From assembly GCF_026410925.1 (NCBI RefSeq), contig NZ_CP112972.1:2790001-2854000 (forward strand): DNA of 64,000 nt. Direction: 5' to 3'. Numbering within the stretch: position 1 is the stretch's first letter; each line of letters starts with the position of its first letter. Under the pieces are notes generated by a model that was not told the origin of the DNA, made no database searches, and saw only the letters and a program-made list of their open reading frames with translations. The position numbers were made by a program, and so were the translations under genes. The DNA comes from Halovenus salina. GTDB taxonomy: Archaea; Halobacteriota; Halobacteria; Halobacteriales; Haloarculaceae. Positions 16,125-25,106 of this stretch are shown here, one piece after another.

Positions 16125-18149
16125 ATGATACTTTCGGACGGGGACATCCTGCGTCGGCTCGAATCGGGAGAGTTGGTTATCGAACCGCTCGATGATATCG
16201 ATTTACAGGTCCAGCCCGCCAGCGTCGACCTCCGGTTGGGGCGGGAATTTCTGGAGTTCGAACACACGAACATCCCCTGTATCCACCCCCAGAGCGAGGC
16301 CGAAATCGAGGAGTACGTCACCGAAACGCTCATCGAGGAAGACGGCGAGTTCATCCTCCATCCCGGCGATTTCGTGCTCGGGACCACGAAAGAGCGCGTC
16401 GAGATTCCAAACGACCTTATCGCCCATGTCGAGGGTCGGTCCTCGCTTGGACGGCTTGCGATTGTGGTGCATGCGTCGTTACCCCACGAGGAAGAGGTGT
16501 TCCTGTGGACGCCGGAGGACGGATTCGGTTTCTACCAAATCGGAGATATCGTCGAGAACGAACGGCCAGCGCGGGCGGTTTCGTTCGACCCACAGACGTT
16601 CGAAGTGGGCACACACCCCGTGACGGATTACATCACCAACCCACAGAAACGGATATACCGGGTGCAGCTGCGGTCGGGCCGCGAGGTGCTCGTAACGAAA
16701 GACCACAATCTGTTCACCCTCGACGAAGACGGCGGCGTGACGCGGATTCCGAGCGAGGATGCTGAAGGGGAACACGTGATGGTCCCGGCGACGCTTCCCG
16801 AGAGTCCCACGGAGACGACGGAACTCGACCTGCTTGACCTACTCGACCCTGCGGAGACGACGGTCTATGCCAGTGACGGTCTCGGTGCAGTCGACTGGGG
16901 CAGCGTCCCCGACGGCTCTCAACAGTTCTACGAGGAGCAAGACAGTGCGCCGATGACGGCGCTTTCACGGACCGAAACGCCGGAGCAGGTCGAGATTTCG
17001 TTCAAGCAGAGCGATACAAAAGTCTCTCGGACGCTCACGCTCTCGCCCGAGTTCGGCTGGGTACTCGGGTTCTACATCGCGGAGGGGTGCGCCCGTCGAA
17101 AGCAGATACAGGTATCGAACACCGACGAGGAGTATCTCGACCGATTTACTGACTTCTTCGAGTCACGGGAGACGGGGGTCTACTGGCGTGAAACCGACCG
17201 GATTACGAAGGTGACAGTCTGCTCGGCGCTCTGGTCGAAAGTGTTTCGCGAGCTATCCGGGACGAACGAGGAGAAGACGATTCCACAGCAGGCCTTTGAC
17301 TGGCCCAGGCCAGTTCTCGAAGCCCTTCTTGAAGGGTTGCTGGACGGTGACGGCTGTCGGCGGGAGAGTCGGGACACTCTCTACACGTCCTACGAGGAGC
17401 TCGCGAACCGCGCAGCGTACCTCGGCACTCGTCTTGGGATGTTGACGTCTGTCTACAGCCGGGAACGGGAAACGTACATCCCGATGAGCGATGTCGAGTG
17501 GTCGGGTGAGATGTGGGCCGTTGATTTCAGCGAGGACGCACACAAGCGCGGCCAGTATGTCCCGACGCCGAGTTCGCTCCTTCGACGGTACCGCAACGAA
17601 GCCGATATGCGGATGCAGGACGCGGCCGAGGCAATGGGGTACTCGTCGAAATCGAGCATCTCGAACGTCGAGAACAACGAGTATGACACGGTCAAACGCG
17701 CGACGCTCGAACGGTTCCGAGACGCGTACGCTGATGCCGGCGTCGACACGAGTCGACTCGACCAGATACTCGACGAAGATGTCCGGTTCGACAAGGTGGT
17801 CGCAGTCGAGGAAACGGACAGAGTCGAACAGACCTACGACCTGGAGGTCCAACCAGACGGCCGGACAATCGAGAACTTCCTTGGCGGACGTGGCGGTGTC
17901 TTCCTGTCGAACACCGCGGGACTGTGTGACCCCGGGTACCAGGGCCAGATTACGCTCGAACTGTCGAATCTCGGCGCGGCTCCGGTCGCGCTCGAACCCG
18001 ACATGCGCATCTCGCAGCTGACGTTCACCGAGCTGCGGTCTCCGGCAGAACGGCCCTACGGCGAGGAACGCGGCTCGAAGTATCAGGGCCAGTCCGGTCC
18101 TCAGGCCTCGCGCATCGGCGGCGACCGCGAGTTCGGCGGCGACCAGTGA
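16125..18149 (+). CDS. dcd: dCTP deaminase precursor with intein
   Basis: The 674-residue precursor is a 195-residue dCTP deaminase split by a 479-residue intein. Extein residues 1-117 run from MILSDGDIL through [11 protein letters not shown] and [15 protein letters not shown]; the second extein begins [19 protein letters not shown] and ends [11 protein letters not shown]. Joined, they restore the active-site sequence HATAG...GQITLEL, with the catalytic Glu after the splice. The mature enzyme makes dUTP from dCTP for dTMP synthesis. The intein sits in the most conserved part of the active site, a typical choice. I see no damage in either extein, so splicing should be needed and intact. Confidence 0.93.
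   Translation: MILSDGDILRRLESGELVIEPLDDIDLQVQPASVDLRLGREFLEFEHTNIPCIHPQSEAEIEEYVTETLIEEDGEFILHPGDFVLGTTKERVEIPNDLIAHVEGRSSLGRLAIVVHASLPHEEEVFLWTPEDGFGFYQIGDIVENERPARAVSFDPQTFEVGTHPVTDYITNPQKRIYRVQLRSGREVLVTKDHNLFTLDEDGGVTRIPSEDAEGEHVMVPATLPESPTETTELDLLDLLDPAETTVYASDGLGAVDWGSVPDGSQQFYEEQDSAPMTALSRTETPEQVEISFKQSDTKVSRTLTLSPEFGWVLGFYIAEGCARRKQIQVSNTDEEYLDRFTDFFESRETGVYWRETDRITKVTVCSALWSKVFRELSGTNEEKTIPQQAFDWPRPVLEALLEGLLDGDGCRRESRDTLYTSYEELANRAAYLGTRLGMLTSVYSRERETYIPMSDVEWSGEMWAVDFSEDAHKRGQYVPTPSSLLRRYRNEADMRMQDAAEAMGYSSKSSISNVENNEYDTVKRATLERFRDAYADAGVDTSRLDQILDEDVRFDKVVAVEETDRVEQTYDLEVQPDGRTIENFLGGRGGVFLSNTAGLCDPGYQGQITLELSNLGAAPVALEPDMRISQLTFTELRSPAERPYGEERGSKYQGQSGPQASRIGGDREFGGDQ
16476..17912 (+). 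mobile_element. Intein with LAGLIDADG homing endonuclease in dcd
   Basis: It runs from Ser118 to Asn596 of the precursor, followed by Thr597. Block A starts [16 protein letters not shown], block B has VTKDHNLFT (residues 190-198), block F is [11 protein letters not shown] and the end is FLSN|T. The endonuclease motifs are both present: LGFYIAEG at 314-321 and [10 protein letters not shown] at 401-410, each with its acidic residue, so homing may still be active. Odd points are Ser at the first position, Ser rather than His next to the terminal Asn, and an XRE-like helix-turn-helix at 495-520. Confidence 0.9.
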
Positions 18150-18194
18150 GCCCCCGCCGCAATCGTATTACAGACCGAACGCATACACTCATCC

Positions 18195-18566
18195 ATGACT
18201 GACACAGCGGAGATTCCGGTCTACGACGGCCAATCCGGCGTCGAGACGGCTTACGCCCGTTCCGAGCGCCAGCGCGAGCCGTTTTTCGGAATCGAACGAT
18301 ACGACGAGGGGTATGCCGTCACCTTCGACCTGCTGCCGGCCGGCGCGGCCCTCTCCCCGAGTGCCTACGAGACCGTTAGAGCCGACTTGACGGACGAACT
18401 CGAAGCCATCGTCGCCGACACAGACCTCCCGACAGAGGAGGTGAGCAAGTCCGTCAACGACTCGCTGGGCAACGTCTCGTTACTCGTAACCGAAGCTGGC
18501 GCACGCCGTGTCGCGGCGGTCCTCGCTCCGGTCGTCCTCGACGAGACGAACTGGGTCGAGGGCTGA
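18195..18566 (+). CDS. Conserved haloarchaeal protein of unknown function
   Basis: A soluble, acidic 123-residue protein with no signal peptide or membrane helix. It has a conserved-looking core (YDEGYAVTFDLLPAG, then VSLLVTEAGARRVAAVLAPV) and predicted alpha/beta make-up, but I recognise no catalytic motif. It follows dcd by 45 bp on the same strand, too far to claim coupling, with its own possible promoter in between. The reading frame is convincing by composition. Confidence 0.7.
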   Translation: MTDTAEIPVYDGQSGVETAYARSERQREPFFGIERYDEGYAVTFDLLPAGAALSPSAYETVRADLTDELEAIVADTDLPTEEVSKSVNDSLGNVSLLVTEAGARRVAAVLAPVVLDETNWVEG

Positions 18567-18587
18567 CTGCGACCAATCACCGACGGC

Positions 18588-18995
18588 TCACTCGGTTTCG
18601 ACCGGCTCGTCTTCGAACGCCCGAATCCGTTCGCGCCAGCCGTCGGGGACTGGATGGGGGGTGTCGCCGTCGAGAACGACGTGGACGACCTCGCCGGTCG
18701 CTGCAGGCTCGCCGCCGGTCCGAACCTCGAAACCCATCGTGAGTGTCGAGGTACCAATCTCGGCGGTCCAGTACTCGATGGTAACCGACGAGTCACGTTC
18801 GATTGGCGCACTGTACTCGATTGTCTGTTTCACGATGGCACCATCTGTCTCGGTGAGTTCGACGCCGAGGACATCCCGGAAGTAGCCGACGCGGGCCTCC
18901 TCGACGTAGATCAGGACGACAGCGTTGTGGACCTGTCCCATCGTGTCCAGGTCACGAAACCGAACATCGATGTCCATCTCGTATCTGTCGGACAT
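18588..18995 (-). CDS. Acyl-CoA thioesterase, 4HBT (hot-dog) family
   Basis: A 135-residue hot-dog protein with the signature VRFRDLDTMGQVHNAVVLIYVEEAR, where the Asp of DLDTMGQVHN corresponds to the catalytic residue of 4-hydroxybenzoyl-CoA-type thioesterases. The later strands (IVKQTIEYSAPI, LTMGFEVRTGG) fit the fold. It should hydrolyse an acyl-CoA to the free acid; chain length cannot be told. The ATG at 18995 was chosen; upstream in-frame sequence is antisense to thiR. It is divergent from thiR, with 103 bp between the starts. Confidence 0.88.
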   Translation of the reverse strand: MSDRYEMDIDVRFRDLDTMGQVHNAVVLIYVEEARVGYFRDVLGVELTETDGAIVKQTIEYSAPIERDSSVTIEYWTAEIGTSTLTMGFEVRTGGEPAATGEVVHVVLDGDTPHPVPDGWRERIRAFEDEPVETE

Positions 18996-19098
18996 GGGTG
19001 TAGATGCGAGGTGGCGAGAGAGTAAGTCTACTGGTCGCTTCGACGAGCCGCTCCCCGAGAACCAATTACTAAGAGGCTGCCAGCGGAACGAACATGCA

Positions 19099-20001
19099 AT
19101 GAAGTTCATCGAGGAACTTGTGGTCGAGGAGTTTCTGCCGACGTTTCGCTCGATGCTGGCCGAGGCACTCCGAGAGCGTGGCCGCACCCAAAACGAAGTC
19201 GCGGAGCTACTCGGCATCAGCCAGAGCGCCGTCTCGAAGTACGTCCACGGTGAGGTCGAACGCAACGACAGGCTCCTGGAGGACTCACAGGTCACCGACC
19301 TCGTCGAGCGCCTCGCCGACGGTCTCACCGACGGCGAGATGACACCCGCCGAGGCACTCGTTGAGGCGGAGGTGTGCATCCGCCAGCTCGAACGCGGCGG
19401 TACCCTTACCGACCTCCACACGGAGGCGGTGCCCGCCCTCGCTGGGGAGGGACACGTCGATATCCACGACCCCGACAGTCGTCTCCGCGAGGCGGGCCAG
19501 GTCCGGGCCTCGGTCCGGCGCGGTCTCCGGGTCGTCCAGAACACTGAGGGCTTTGCGGGATTGATTCCAGCTGTCGGGTCGAATCTCGCCGAGTCGCTCT
19601 CGACGACTGAGACAATCGAGGATGTCGCCGCCGTCCCGGGACGTATCATCGACGTTCACGGCCGGGTCACAATTCCGGGTGAGCCGGAGTTCGGGGTCAG
19701 CCAACACGTCGCGAACATCCTGCTCGCGGCGCGAGACAACGGTAGTGACCACCGTGCCGCTCTGAATGTCAGCTACGACGAAGACCTCCTCGCCGCGCTC
19801 GAAGAGGGAGGCGCGGTCACCGCCGAGTTCGACGCCGAAGCGTCCGTCGAGCCCGCCATTGCTGCGGCGCTGGCGAAGACGCCGGACGCCGACGTGCTCT
19901 ATCAGACCGGTGGATTCGGCATCGAGCCGATTCTCTACGTGCTCGGGGCCGACGCGCCGACCGTTGCGACGACCGTTCGGGACATTGCCGGCAGCGGGTG
20001 A
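19099..20001 (+). CDS. thiR: ThiR-type thiamine regulator (HTH plus ThiN domain)
   Basis: A 300-residue protein with an XRE-like helix-turn-helix at about residues 25-50 (RTQNEVAELLGISQSAVSKYV) followed, from about 125, by a ThiN-like thiamine-phosphate synthase domain (GFAGLIPAVGSNLAES, then VLYQTGGFGIEPILYVLG). HTH-ThiN proteins were described as archaeal repressors of thiamine synthesis and transport genes that sense thiamine phosphates. No thiamine gene is nearby, so it would act in trans. The methyltransferase gene starts 3 bp after its stop and is probably in the same transcript. Confidence 0.85.
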   Translation: MKFIEELVVEEFLPTFRSMLAEALRERGRTQNEVAELLGISQSAVSKYVHGEVERNDRLLEDSQVTDLVERLADGLTDGEMTPAEALVEAEVCIRQLERGGTLTDLHTEAVPALAGEGHVDIHDPDSRLREAGQVRASVRRGLRVVQNTEGFAGLIPAVGSNLAESLSTTETIEDVAAVPGRIIDVHGRVTIPGEPEFGVSQHVANILLAARDNGSDHRAALNVSYDEDLLAALEEGGAVTAEFDAEASVEPAIAAALAKTPDADVLYQTGGFGIEPILYVLGADAPTVATTVRDIAGSG

Positions 20002-20004
20002 CCG

Positions 20005-20673
20005 ATGGACGACCGACCGGTCTTAGACAGCACCTTCTACGGGCGCGCGGCCTGGCTCTACGACAGGGTCGCGACGGCACCCGGGGTCCGGTCGTGGCGG
20101 GCACAGACCGTCGAGGCACTCGACCTCTCGCCGGGCGACACCGTCGTCGAGATGGGCTGTGGAACGGGCGCGAACTTCTCGTATCTGCGCGAGCGGGTCG
20201 GTCGCGAGGGCCGCGTTGTCGGCGTCGACCTCGTCGGCGCGATGCTCCGACAGGCACAGGCCCGCATCGACCGTGCCGGCTGGGAGAACGTCTCCGTTCT
20301 CAGAGGGGACGCAACCTCTCCGCCGGTTGAGGCGGCAGACGCGCTCGTCGCGACGTTCGTCGTCGGCATGCTCGACGACGCTGCCGGTGCCGTCGAGACA
20401 TGGCTCGGGTGTGTCGAACCGGGCGGTCGACTCGCGCTGTTAAACGCCGGACGGAGCCCGCGGCCGGCGGCGATGCCGCTCAATTTCCTCTTGCGGCTGT
20501 TCGTCAGAGCTGTTGCCCCGGGGAACCGCTTCGGCCGACGGTCTCCACTGCGCGCCCTCGAAGACCGGTGGGAACGTGCCCGTGATGCGCTGTTTGCTGG
20601 GACCGTCGACGGCCGCGAACAACGATTAGGGGCCGGACTCGTTCCGCTGGTCAGCGGGCGCGTCTCCGAGTAA
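20005..20673 (+). CDS. Class I SAM-dependent methyltransferase (UbiE-like)
   Basis: A 222-residue protein with motif I VVEMGCGTGANFSYLRE, the acidic end of beta-2 in GVDLVGAML, motif II around RGDATSPPVEAADALVATFV and a later GGRLALLNAG. The layout matches UbiE/MenG-like methyltransferases acting on small or lipid substrates. The substrate is not evident. A hydrophobic stretch near residue 155 (MPLNFLLRLFVRAVAP) may contact membrane or lipid. It follows thiR after 3 bp and converges on a lipoprotein gene with one base between stops. Confidence 0.85.
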   Translation: MDDRPVLDSTFYGRAAWLYDRVATAPGVRSWRAQTVEALDLSPGDTVVEMGCGTGANFSYLRERVGREGRVVGVDLVGAMLRQAQARIDRAGWENVSVLRGDATSPPVEAADALVATFVVGMLDDAAGAVETWLGCVEPGGRLALLNAGRSPRPAAMPLNFLLRLFVRAVAPGNRFGRRSPLRALEDRWERARDALFAGTVDGREQRLGAGLVPLVSGRVSE

Positions 20674-20674
20674 G

Positions 20675-21745
20675 CTAAACTGTCACGCGCACGTCTCCCA
20701 TGTCGAGAAACGCGGCCTCGTAGCCGGCGTGGCGCGCCGCCTGGGGCGGCGAGTCGACAGTGACCGTTATCTCGTCACCGGGTTTGATGCCGTCGACGGT
20801 CGCTCCGTAGTGATAGCTCCGGTCGGGGCCGACGGCGTTCGACAGCAGTCCATCGAACACCGTCTCTCCGTCGCGTTCGATGGTCGCCGACAGCGACATG
20901 AGCGGCAACACATAGCCGTTGTACGGCGTCCGCGGCGAGACGGTTAGATACGCCCCGTCGGCAGATTCAGACGCCGCAATGACGAAATCCGCATCCCCAC
21001 TCCTCCCCTCACCCAGTACCCGCCCCGGGAGCGCGTCGGCCGTCGGCGCGAACGACAGCGGCTGCATCGACATCTCCATCGGCGGCACAGCGTCCGGTGC
21101 GCCCCGTTTTTCGAGGGGTTGTGCACCGGTTGGCCTGACCTTAATCTCGTTGCGTGTGCCCCGGCTGAAGTCGAAGTCGAACCGGACGGTCCCGGGCGAA
21201 TCTGAGAGGCCTTGTAACGAGCCCAAGCGGGTGGCGGTCGTCTCTCCCATGTCGACGACCAGCGTGAACTCGTCCTGACGGGGGAACTCAATGTTGTCGC
21301 CGAAGTGTGCGCCCATCTGTTGGGAGAGCATCGGCCACATGGCCCGCTCGCTGAGGGTCTCGCCGTCGTCCTCGACTGCGACCCGGAGTCCCGAATCGAC
21401 CGGTAGAACAGTTCCCGTCTCCGTGTCCCAGACCGACGCCATTAGGTGGATAGCGTTATACTCATCTTCGACGGCGACTCGCTGTGTCTGTGCCCCGGTC
21501 ACCGTCCAGAACCGCTCAGAGTACGTGTAGGAAAGCCCCACCGTCCGCCCGCCCTCCTGGGCGGTCCCAATCATCTTCATTCCCGAGAAGTGTGCCTGGT
21601 GATAGACGGTGTCCGAACGACTCCAGGGCGGCGAGGGGTCGTCGAAATCCGACGCTGACTCCTCCGTGGTGTCACCGCCGATACAGCCGGCCAGTGCCGC
21701 GAGCGCCGCCATCCCGCCGCTGCGAAGAACACGCCTGCGTCTCAT
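20675..21745 (-). CDS. Tat-type lipoprotein with P19/Tp34-like metal-binding domain
   Basis: A 356-residue secreted protein. The signal peptide starts MRRRRVLRSGG and ends in the lipobox AALAGC, with twin arginines suggesting Tat export. The first half of the mature part (IHLMASVWDTETG, then MWPMLSQQMGAHFGDNIEF) resembles the P19/Tp34 periplasmic iron/copper-binding fold, including the Met and His positions that bind metal there. A second beta-rich domain follows. A role in external copper or iron handling is inferred from this resemblance only; no transporter gene is adjacent. The ATG at 21745 sits at the signal peptide; longer frames upstream are antisense artefacts. Confidence 0.7.
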   Translation of the reverse strand: MRRRRVLRSGGMAALAALAGCIGGDTTEESASDFDDPSPPWSRSDTVYHQAHFSGMKMIGTAQEGGRTVGLSYTYSERFWTVTGAQTQRVAVEDEYNAIHLMASVWDTETGTVLPVDSGLRVAVEDDGETLSERAMWPMLSQQMGAHFGDNIEFPRQDEFTLVVDMGETTATRLGSLQGLSDSPGTVRFDFDFSRGTRNEIKVRPTGAQPLEKRGAPDAVPPMEMSMQPLSFAPTADALPGRVLGEGRSGDADFVIAASESADGAYLTVSPRTPYNGYVLPLMSLSATIERDGETVFDGLLSNAVGPDRSYHYGATVDGIKPGDEITVTVDSPPQAARHAGYEAAFLDMGDVRVTV

Positions 21746-21874
21746 AGCTACTGTTGTGGGAGCGCCCAACCTAACGGCTCTGGTTCGGTTGTCGAAAGGC
21801 GTGGCCGGCCACGCTCGATGTGAGCGACCCAAGAAAAGAGAGGTATTTTGGGCTCCCGGGGCGAACCCCCCGCT

Positions 21875-22297
21875 ATGGGAATCGCGGTCGAGGGAAGCGA
21901 AGAGGCCTCGGTCACACTCGCGCTCGCGCTGTCGGCACTCCGGGAGTGCCAAGACCCTGCGGCGGTCGTCGCAGATGCCAGCGAGTGGAGCCGTCACGTC
22001 GCCGTGGTCGACCGCCGCCCGGCCGCAGTCAGAGATTTTGCCGAAGAACACGACATTTCGTGGAGCGATACCTTCGACGGCGACAAGTGGGAGACGATGG
22101 AGGCGCTTCGCTCGTCGACACGCACCCCCAGACACGTTTTCGTCGGCGTCACCGACGGCGACCGAACGATTGCGATGCACCTCGACTGGGAGTATCGGCC
22201 ACTCGAAGAGGCCGCCGAGAAGGCCCACTGGACGCTGAAACGACACGACAGCGAGCCTGGACTCCGTGACCGACTTGGCGACCTGTGGCCGTTCTGA
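21875..22297 (+). CDS. Conserved haloarchaeal protein (possibly DUF7124)
   Basis: A 140-residue soluble protein with alternating strands and helices: MGIAVEGSEEASVTLALALSAL at the start, RHVAVVDRRPAAVRDFAEEH in the middle, PRHVFVGVTDGDRTIAMHL later. The shape suggests a small alpha/beta domain, but no catalytic motif is visible. The family number is from memory and unsure. A TATA-like GTATTTT 26-32 nt before the ATG at 21875 supports a leaderless start. It is divergent from the lipoprotein gene. Confidence 0.7.
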   Translation: MGIAVEGSEEASVTLALALSALRECQDPAAVVADASEWSRHVAVVDRRPAAVRDFAEEHDISWSDTFDGDKWETMEALRSSTRTPRHVFVGVTDGDRTIAMHLDWEYRPLEEAAEKAHWTLKRHDSEPGLRDRLGDLWPF

Positions 22298-22368
22298 CTG
22301 TTGGGAAAACACCCGGAGATGGTTCGCGTGTCGGTTTGCGATGGGATGTGAGACAACAAGAAAGCCCT

Positions 22369-22446
22369 GAGTCGTTCGACGGCTGCGACTCGCTGCGGTC
22401 CTCACTCCGTTGCGGTCCTTGCGTCGTCTCGCTCGTCGAACGACTC
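22369..22446. repeat. Intergenic palindromic element
   Basis: GAGTCGTTCGACG (22369-22381) and its exact complement CGTCGAACGACTC (22434-22446) form a 13-bp inverted repeat around a 52-base centre rich in CACTCCGTTGCGGTCC-type runs, flanked by AAAGCCC on the left and CCCTTTCAGTCCCGCCC on the right. Similar elements seem to recur in haloarchaeal intergenic DNA. It lies in the 229-bp gap before the alcohol dehydrogenase gene, where I find no gene. Confidence 0.55.
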
Positions 22447-22526
22447 GCCCCTTTCAGTCCCGCCCGGCCTCGAAAGCGAACGGTCGGTCCAGAGATATTT
22501 ACTCCACTGGCCGCATATTGAGACCA

Positions 22527-23582
22527 ATGCGCGCAGCAATCCTCCGCGAGTACGGCCAGCCTCTCGATATCACCACCGTCCCAGCGCCCGACCCAGACCC
22601 CGACGGCGTGGTCGTCGATATCGAGGCGTGCGGGCTCTGTCGGAGCGACTGGCACGCCTGGCAGGGCCACGGCGAGTGGAACGACGACCAGGTCCCGACC
22701 GGGCAGATACTCGGCCACGAGCCCGCCGGCACGGTCGCGGCCGTTGGCGACCGCGTCGAACGGTTCGCGGTCGGGGACGAGGTTGTCGTCCCCTTCTCCC
22801 TTGGCGACGGCACCTGTCACAACTGCCGGTCGGGCCACGGCAACGTCTGTGCGGACGGCCTCGCGCTTGGGTTCGAGCCCGACGCACCCGGCGCGTTCGC
22901 CGAACAGGTCGCGGTTCCCGACGCCGACTACAATCTCGTCCGGCTTCCCGACGCACTCGACGCCCGCGACGCCGCTGTGCTCGGCTGTCGATACATGACG
23001 GCCTACCACGGACTCGCCGACCGCGCGGGAGTCGACGGCGGCGACTGGCTCGCCGTCCACGGCTGTGGCGGGGTCGGCCTCTCTGCGGTCCAGCTCGGTG
23101 ACGCCCTCGGCGCGCGGGTTCTCGCTGTCGACCCGAGCCAGGCCGCCAGAGACCGCGCCCGCGAACTTGGCGCACGGGAGGCTATCGACCCCGAGGAGCG
23201 GGACCCCGTGGAAGCGATTCGCGACCGGACCGGCGGCGCGGACCGCTCGGTCGACGCGCTCGGTATCGCAGAGACCTGTCGCAACTCCGTCCAGTGTCTC
23301 CGCGAGCGCGGGACACACCTCCAACTGGGGCTGACGACCGACACAGAGCGCGGCGAGGTCGCCCTGCCGACTGACTGGATGACCCGCTGGGAGATTTCCT
23401 TCGTCGGTTCGCGGGGCATGCCGCCGACGCGATACGACGCGCTGTTCGACACCATCGCCGCGACTGACATCGACCCCGGCGCGCTGGTTGGCCGCGAAAT
23501 CGCCCTCGATGCCGTCTCCGAGCGACTGGCTGCGATGGACGACTACGATACCGCTGGCGTCGAGGTCATCACGTCGTTCTGA
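22527..23582 (+). CDS. Zinc-dependent alcohol dehydrogenase family protein
   Basis: A 351-residue medium-chain dehydrogenase. The catalytic zinc ligands appear as CGLCRSDWH and GHEPAG; the structural zinc region has CHNCRSGHGNVC, with fewer cysteines than the usual four. The Rossmann motif GCGGVGLSAVQLGDALG lies near residue 180, followed by AVDPSQAARDRARELGA, whose Asp suggests NAD preference. It probably oxidises an alcohol, perhaps a polyol or aromatic alcohol; the substrate is not fixed. A TATA-like AGATATTTA about 30 nt before the ATG at 22527 fits a leaderless mRNA. It is convergent with the NYN gene, almost without gap. Confidence 0.88.
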   Translation: MRAAILREYGQPLDITTVPAPDPDPDGVVVDIEACGLCRSDWHAWQGHGEWNDDQVPTGQILGHEPAGTVAAVGDRVERFAVGDEVVVPFSLGDGTCHNCRSGHGNVCADGLALGFEPDAPGAFAEQVAVPDADYNLVRLPDALDARDAAVLGCRYMTAYHGLADRAGVDGGDWLAVHGCGGVGLSAVQLGDALGARVLAVDPSQAARDRARELGAREAIDPEERDPVEAIRDRTGGADRSVDALGIAETCRNSVQCLRERGTHLQLGLTTDTERGEVALPTDWMTRWEISFVGSRGMPPTRYDALFDTIAATDIDPGALVGREIALDAVSERLAAMDDYDTAGVEVITSF

Positions 23583-24080
23583 TCACAGGAGAAAGCGGTC
23601 GGTGTCAGCGCTCATGTCGGTGAAATCGTGGGCGGCATCGACGAGTGTGTCGGCGGCCGACTCCTCGAAACAGTAGATTTCGACGCGGACGCCCTCGTGT
23701 TGGAGGTGTCTGACCAGACGGGTGAAGTCGCCGTCACCAGTACAGAGAACCATCGTGTCGACGTGATTCGCTAGCGTGACGGCATCGAGACTGATACCCA
23801 CGTCCCAGTCGGCCTTCTTCGAGCCGTCGGCGAAGGTGCGAATGTCCTTGATGCGCGTCTCGAAGCCGATGTCGACCAGCGCGTCGAAAAACGACTCTTC
23901 TTCCTCGGCGTCGGCACGGATGACGTAGGCGATGGCACGCGTGAGCCGCCGGTCGTCGACTGCCTCCTCCAGTAGCGCCGTATAGTCGATGTTCCGGGAG
24001 TAGATGCTCTGTGCGGAGTGATAGAGGTTCTGTGAGTCTGCTAACACTGCGACTCGCTGTGCCGGATGAATCTCGCTCAT
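23583..24080 (-). CDS. NYN domain (PIN-like) protein, LabA/DUF88 type
   Basis: A 165-residue protein with the NYN pattern: VAVLADSQNLYHSA with the first Asp, KKADWDVGISLDAV in the middle and VLCTGDGDFTRLVRHLQHEG at the third acidic site. These match the acidic cluster of PIN/NYN RNases, and the family is thought to cut RNA with bound Mg. No partner domain is present. The ATG at 24080 fits the family start. It is preceded by htpX on the same strand, 43 bp upstream. Confidence 0.85.
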   Translation of the reverse strand: MSEIHPAQRVAVLADSQNLYHSAQSIYSRNIDYTALLEEAVDDRRLTRAIAYVIRADAEEEESFFDALVDIGFETRIKDIRTFADGSKKADWDVGISLDAVTLANHVDTMVLCTGDGDFTRLVRHLQHEGVRVEIYCFEESAADTLVDAAHDFTDMSADTDRFLL

Positions 24081-24123
24081 ACATGTGTGTGCACTGGCGA
24101 CGGTAAAAGGCGTTGTCCACCGC

Positions 24124-24978
24124 TCACATCGAGCGGAGGCGCTCGATGCGCTTCTCGGTCGGGGGGTGACTTGCAAACAGCGTCGCAAAGAGGCCGCGTT
24201 CGCCGCCGAAGATACAGAGGGCACTGACGCTCTCTTCGGCTGTCATCTCTTTCCCTTCAGCACCGGCGCTGATTTTCTCCAGTGCGCGGGCCATCGCGTC
24301 GGGGTTGCGGGTGTACTCTGCGGCGTCTGCGTCGGCCACGTACTCGCGGTACCGCGAGATGGCCATCAGAAACACCGTCACAATCATCTGGGCGACCATG
24401 CTGGCAAGGTAGCCGGTGATGATGCTTGCGATGTCGCGCTCGCCCCGGAAGGCGACGACGATGTATGTGACCATGCCTACGAGAGCTGCGATTGACTGGC
24501 CCATCACCATCATCACAGTATCGCGGTTATCGAGGTGGGCAAGCTCGTGTGCGATGACACCTTCGAGCTCGTCGTGGTCGAGTATCTCGATGATTTCACG
24601 CGAGATGACGACGACCCCGTCGGCCCTGCGTCCGACCGCGAAGGCATTTGGCATCCCCATCTCGGCGATCATCAGTTTGGGCTTTTCTAGGTCCATCTCG
24701 TCGCAGAGCCGCTCGGTCGAGCGGTGTATCTCGTCGAAGCGATAGCCCGCTTCCCGTCGCTCGGGCATCTCTTCTGCACCGACGCCACGGACTGCGGACC
24801 ACCGACCGAACTTGTAGAGGATGAACGGGTAGCCCACCATTCCCAGGCTCAACAGAATTAGTACTGGTGTGCCTGTTCCGAAGGCTGTCAGGACGAATCC
24901 CGCGACGGCCAGATAGAGGCCGAAGAGGATGGTCCCGACGACAGCCATCCGGATTTTGAGTTGTGTGTGTCCAACCAT
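24124..24978 (-). CDS. htpX: M48 family membrane metalloprotease HtpX
   Basis: A 284-residue membrane protease. Two N-terminal helices span residues 10-55. The zinc motif HELAH lies at 144-148 (VIAHELAHLDNRDT), and the third ligand Glu is in SRYREYVADADAAEY. Two further hydrophobic stretches at about 157-175 and 188-210 complete the HtpX layout. It degrades misfolded membrane proteins. The ATG at 24978 was preferred to a GTG eight codons upstream, since MVGHTQLKIRM fits the family. Confidence 0.92.
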   Translation of the reverse strand: MVGHTQLKIRMAVVGTILFGLYLAVAGFVLTAFGTGTPVLILLSLGMVGYPFILYKFGRWSAVRGVGAEEMPERREAGYRFDEIHRSTERLCDEMDLEKPKLMIAEMGMPNAFAVGRRADGVVVISREIIEILDHDELEGVIAHELAHLDNRDTVMMVMGQSIAALVGMVTYIVVAFRGERDIASIITGYLASMVAQMIVTVFLMAISRYREYVADADAAEYTRNPDAMARALEKISAGAEGKEMTAEESVSALCIFGGERGLFATLFASHPPTEKRIERLRSM

Positions 24979-25106
24979 CAGACGAAGATAGGACGGCACC
25001 ACTCAAAAAGGAACCGCTCGGGTAGGTTCGGTCGCTCGTTCTCGCCGTTGTACGGGCCCTGGCAGCGACAAGCCGTAACACGTAAGTTCCTGGCTCAACC
25101 GGTAAC

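Noticed and set aside
18996..19649. N-terminal extension of the thioesterase
   Set aside because: The in-frame extension is Ser/Arg-rich and runs antisense to the whole first half of thiR; the family start is at 18995.
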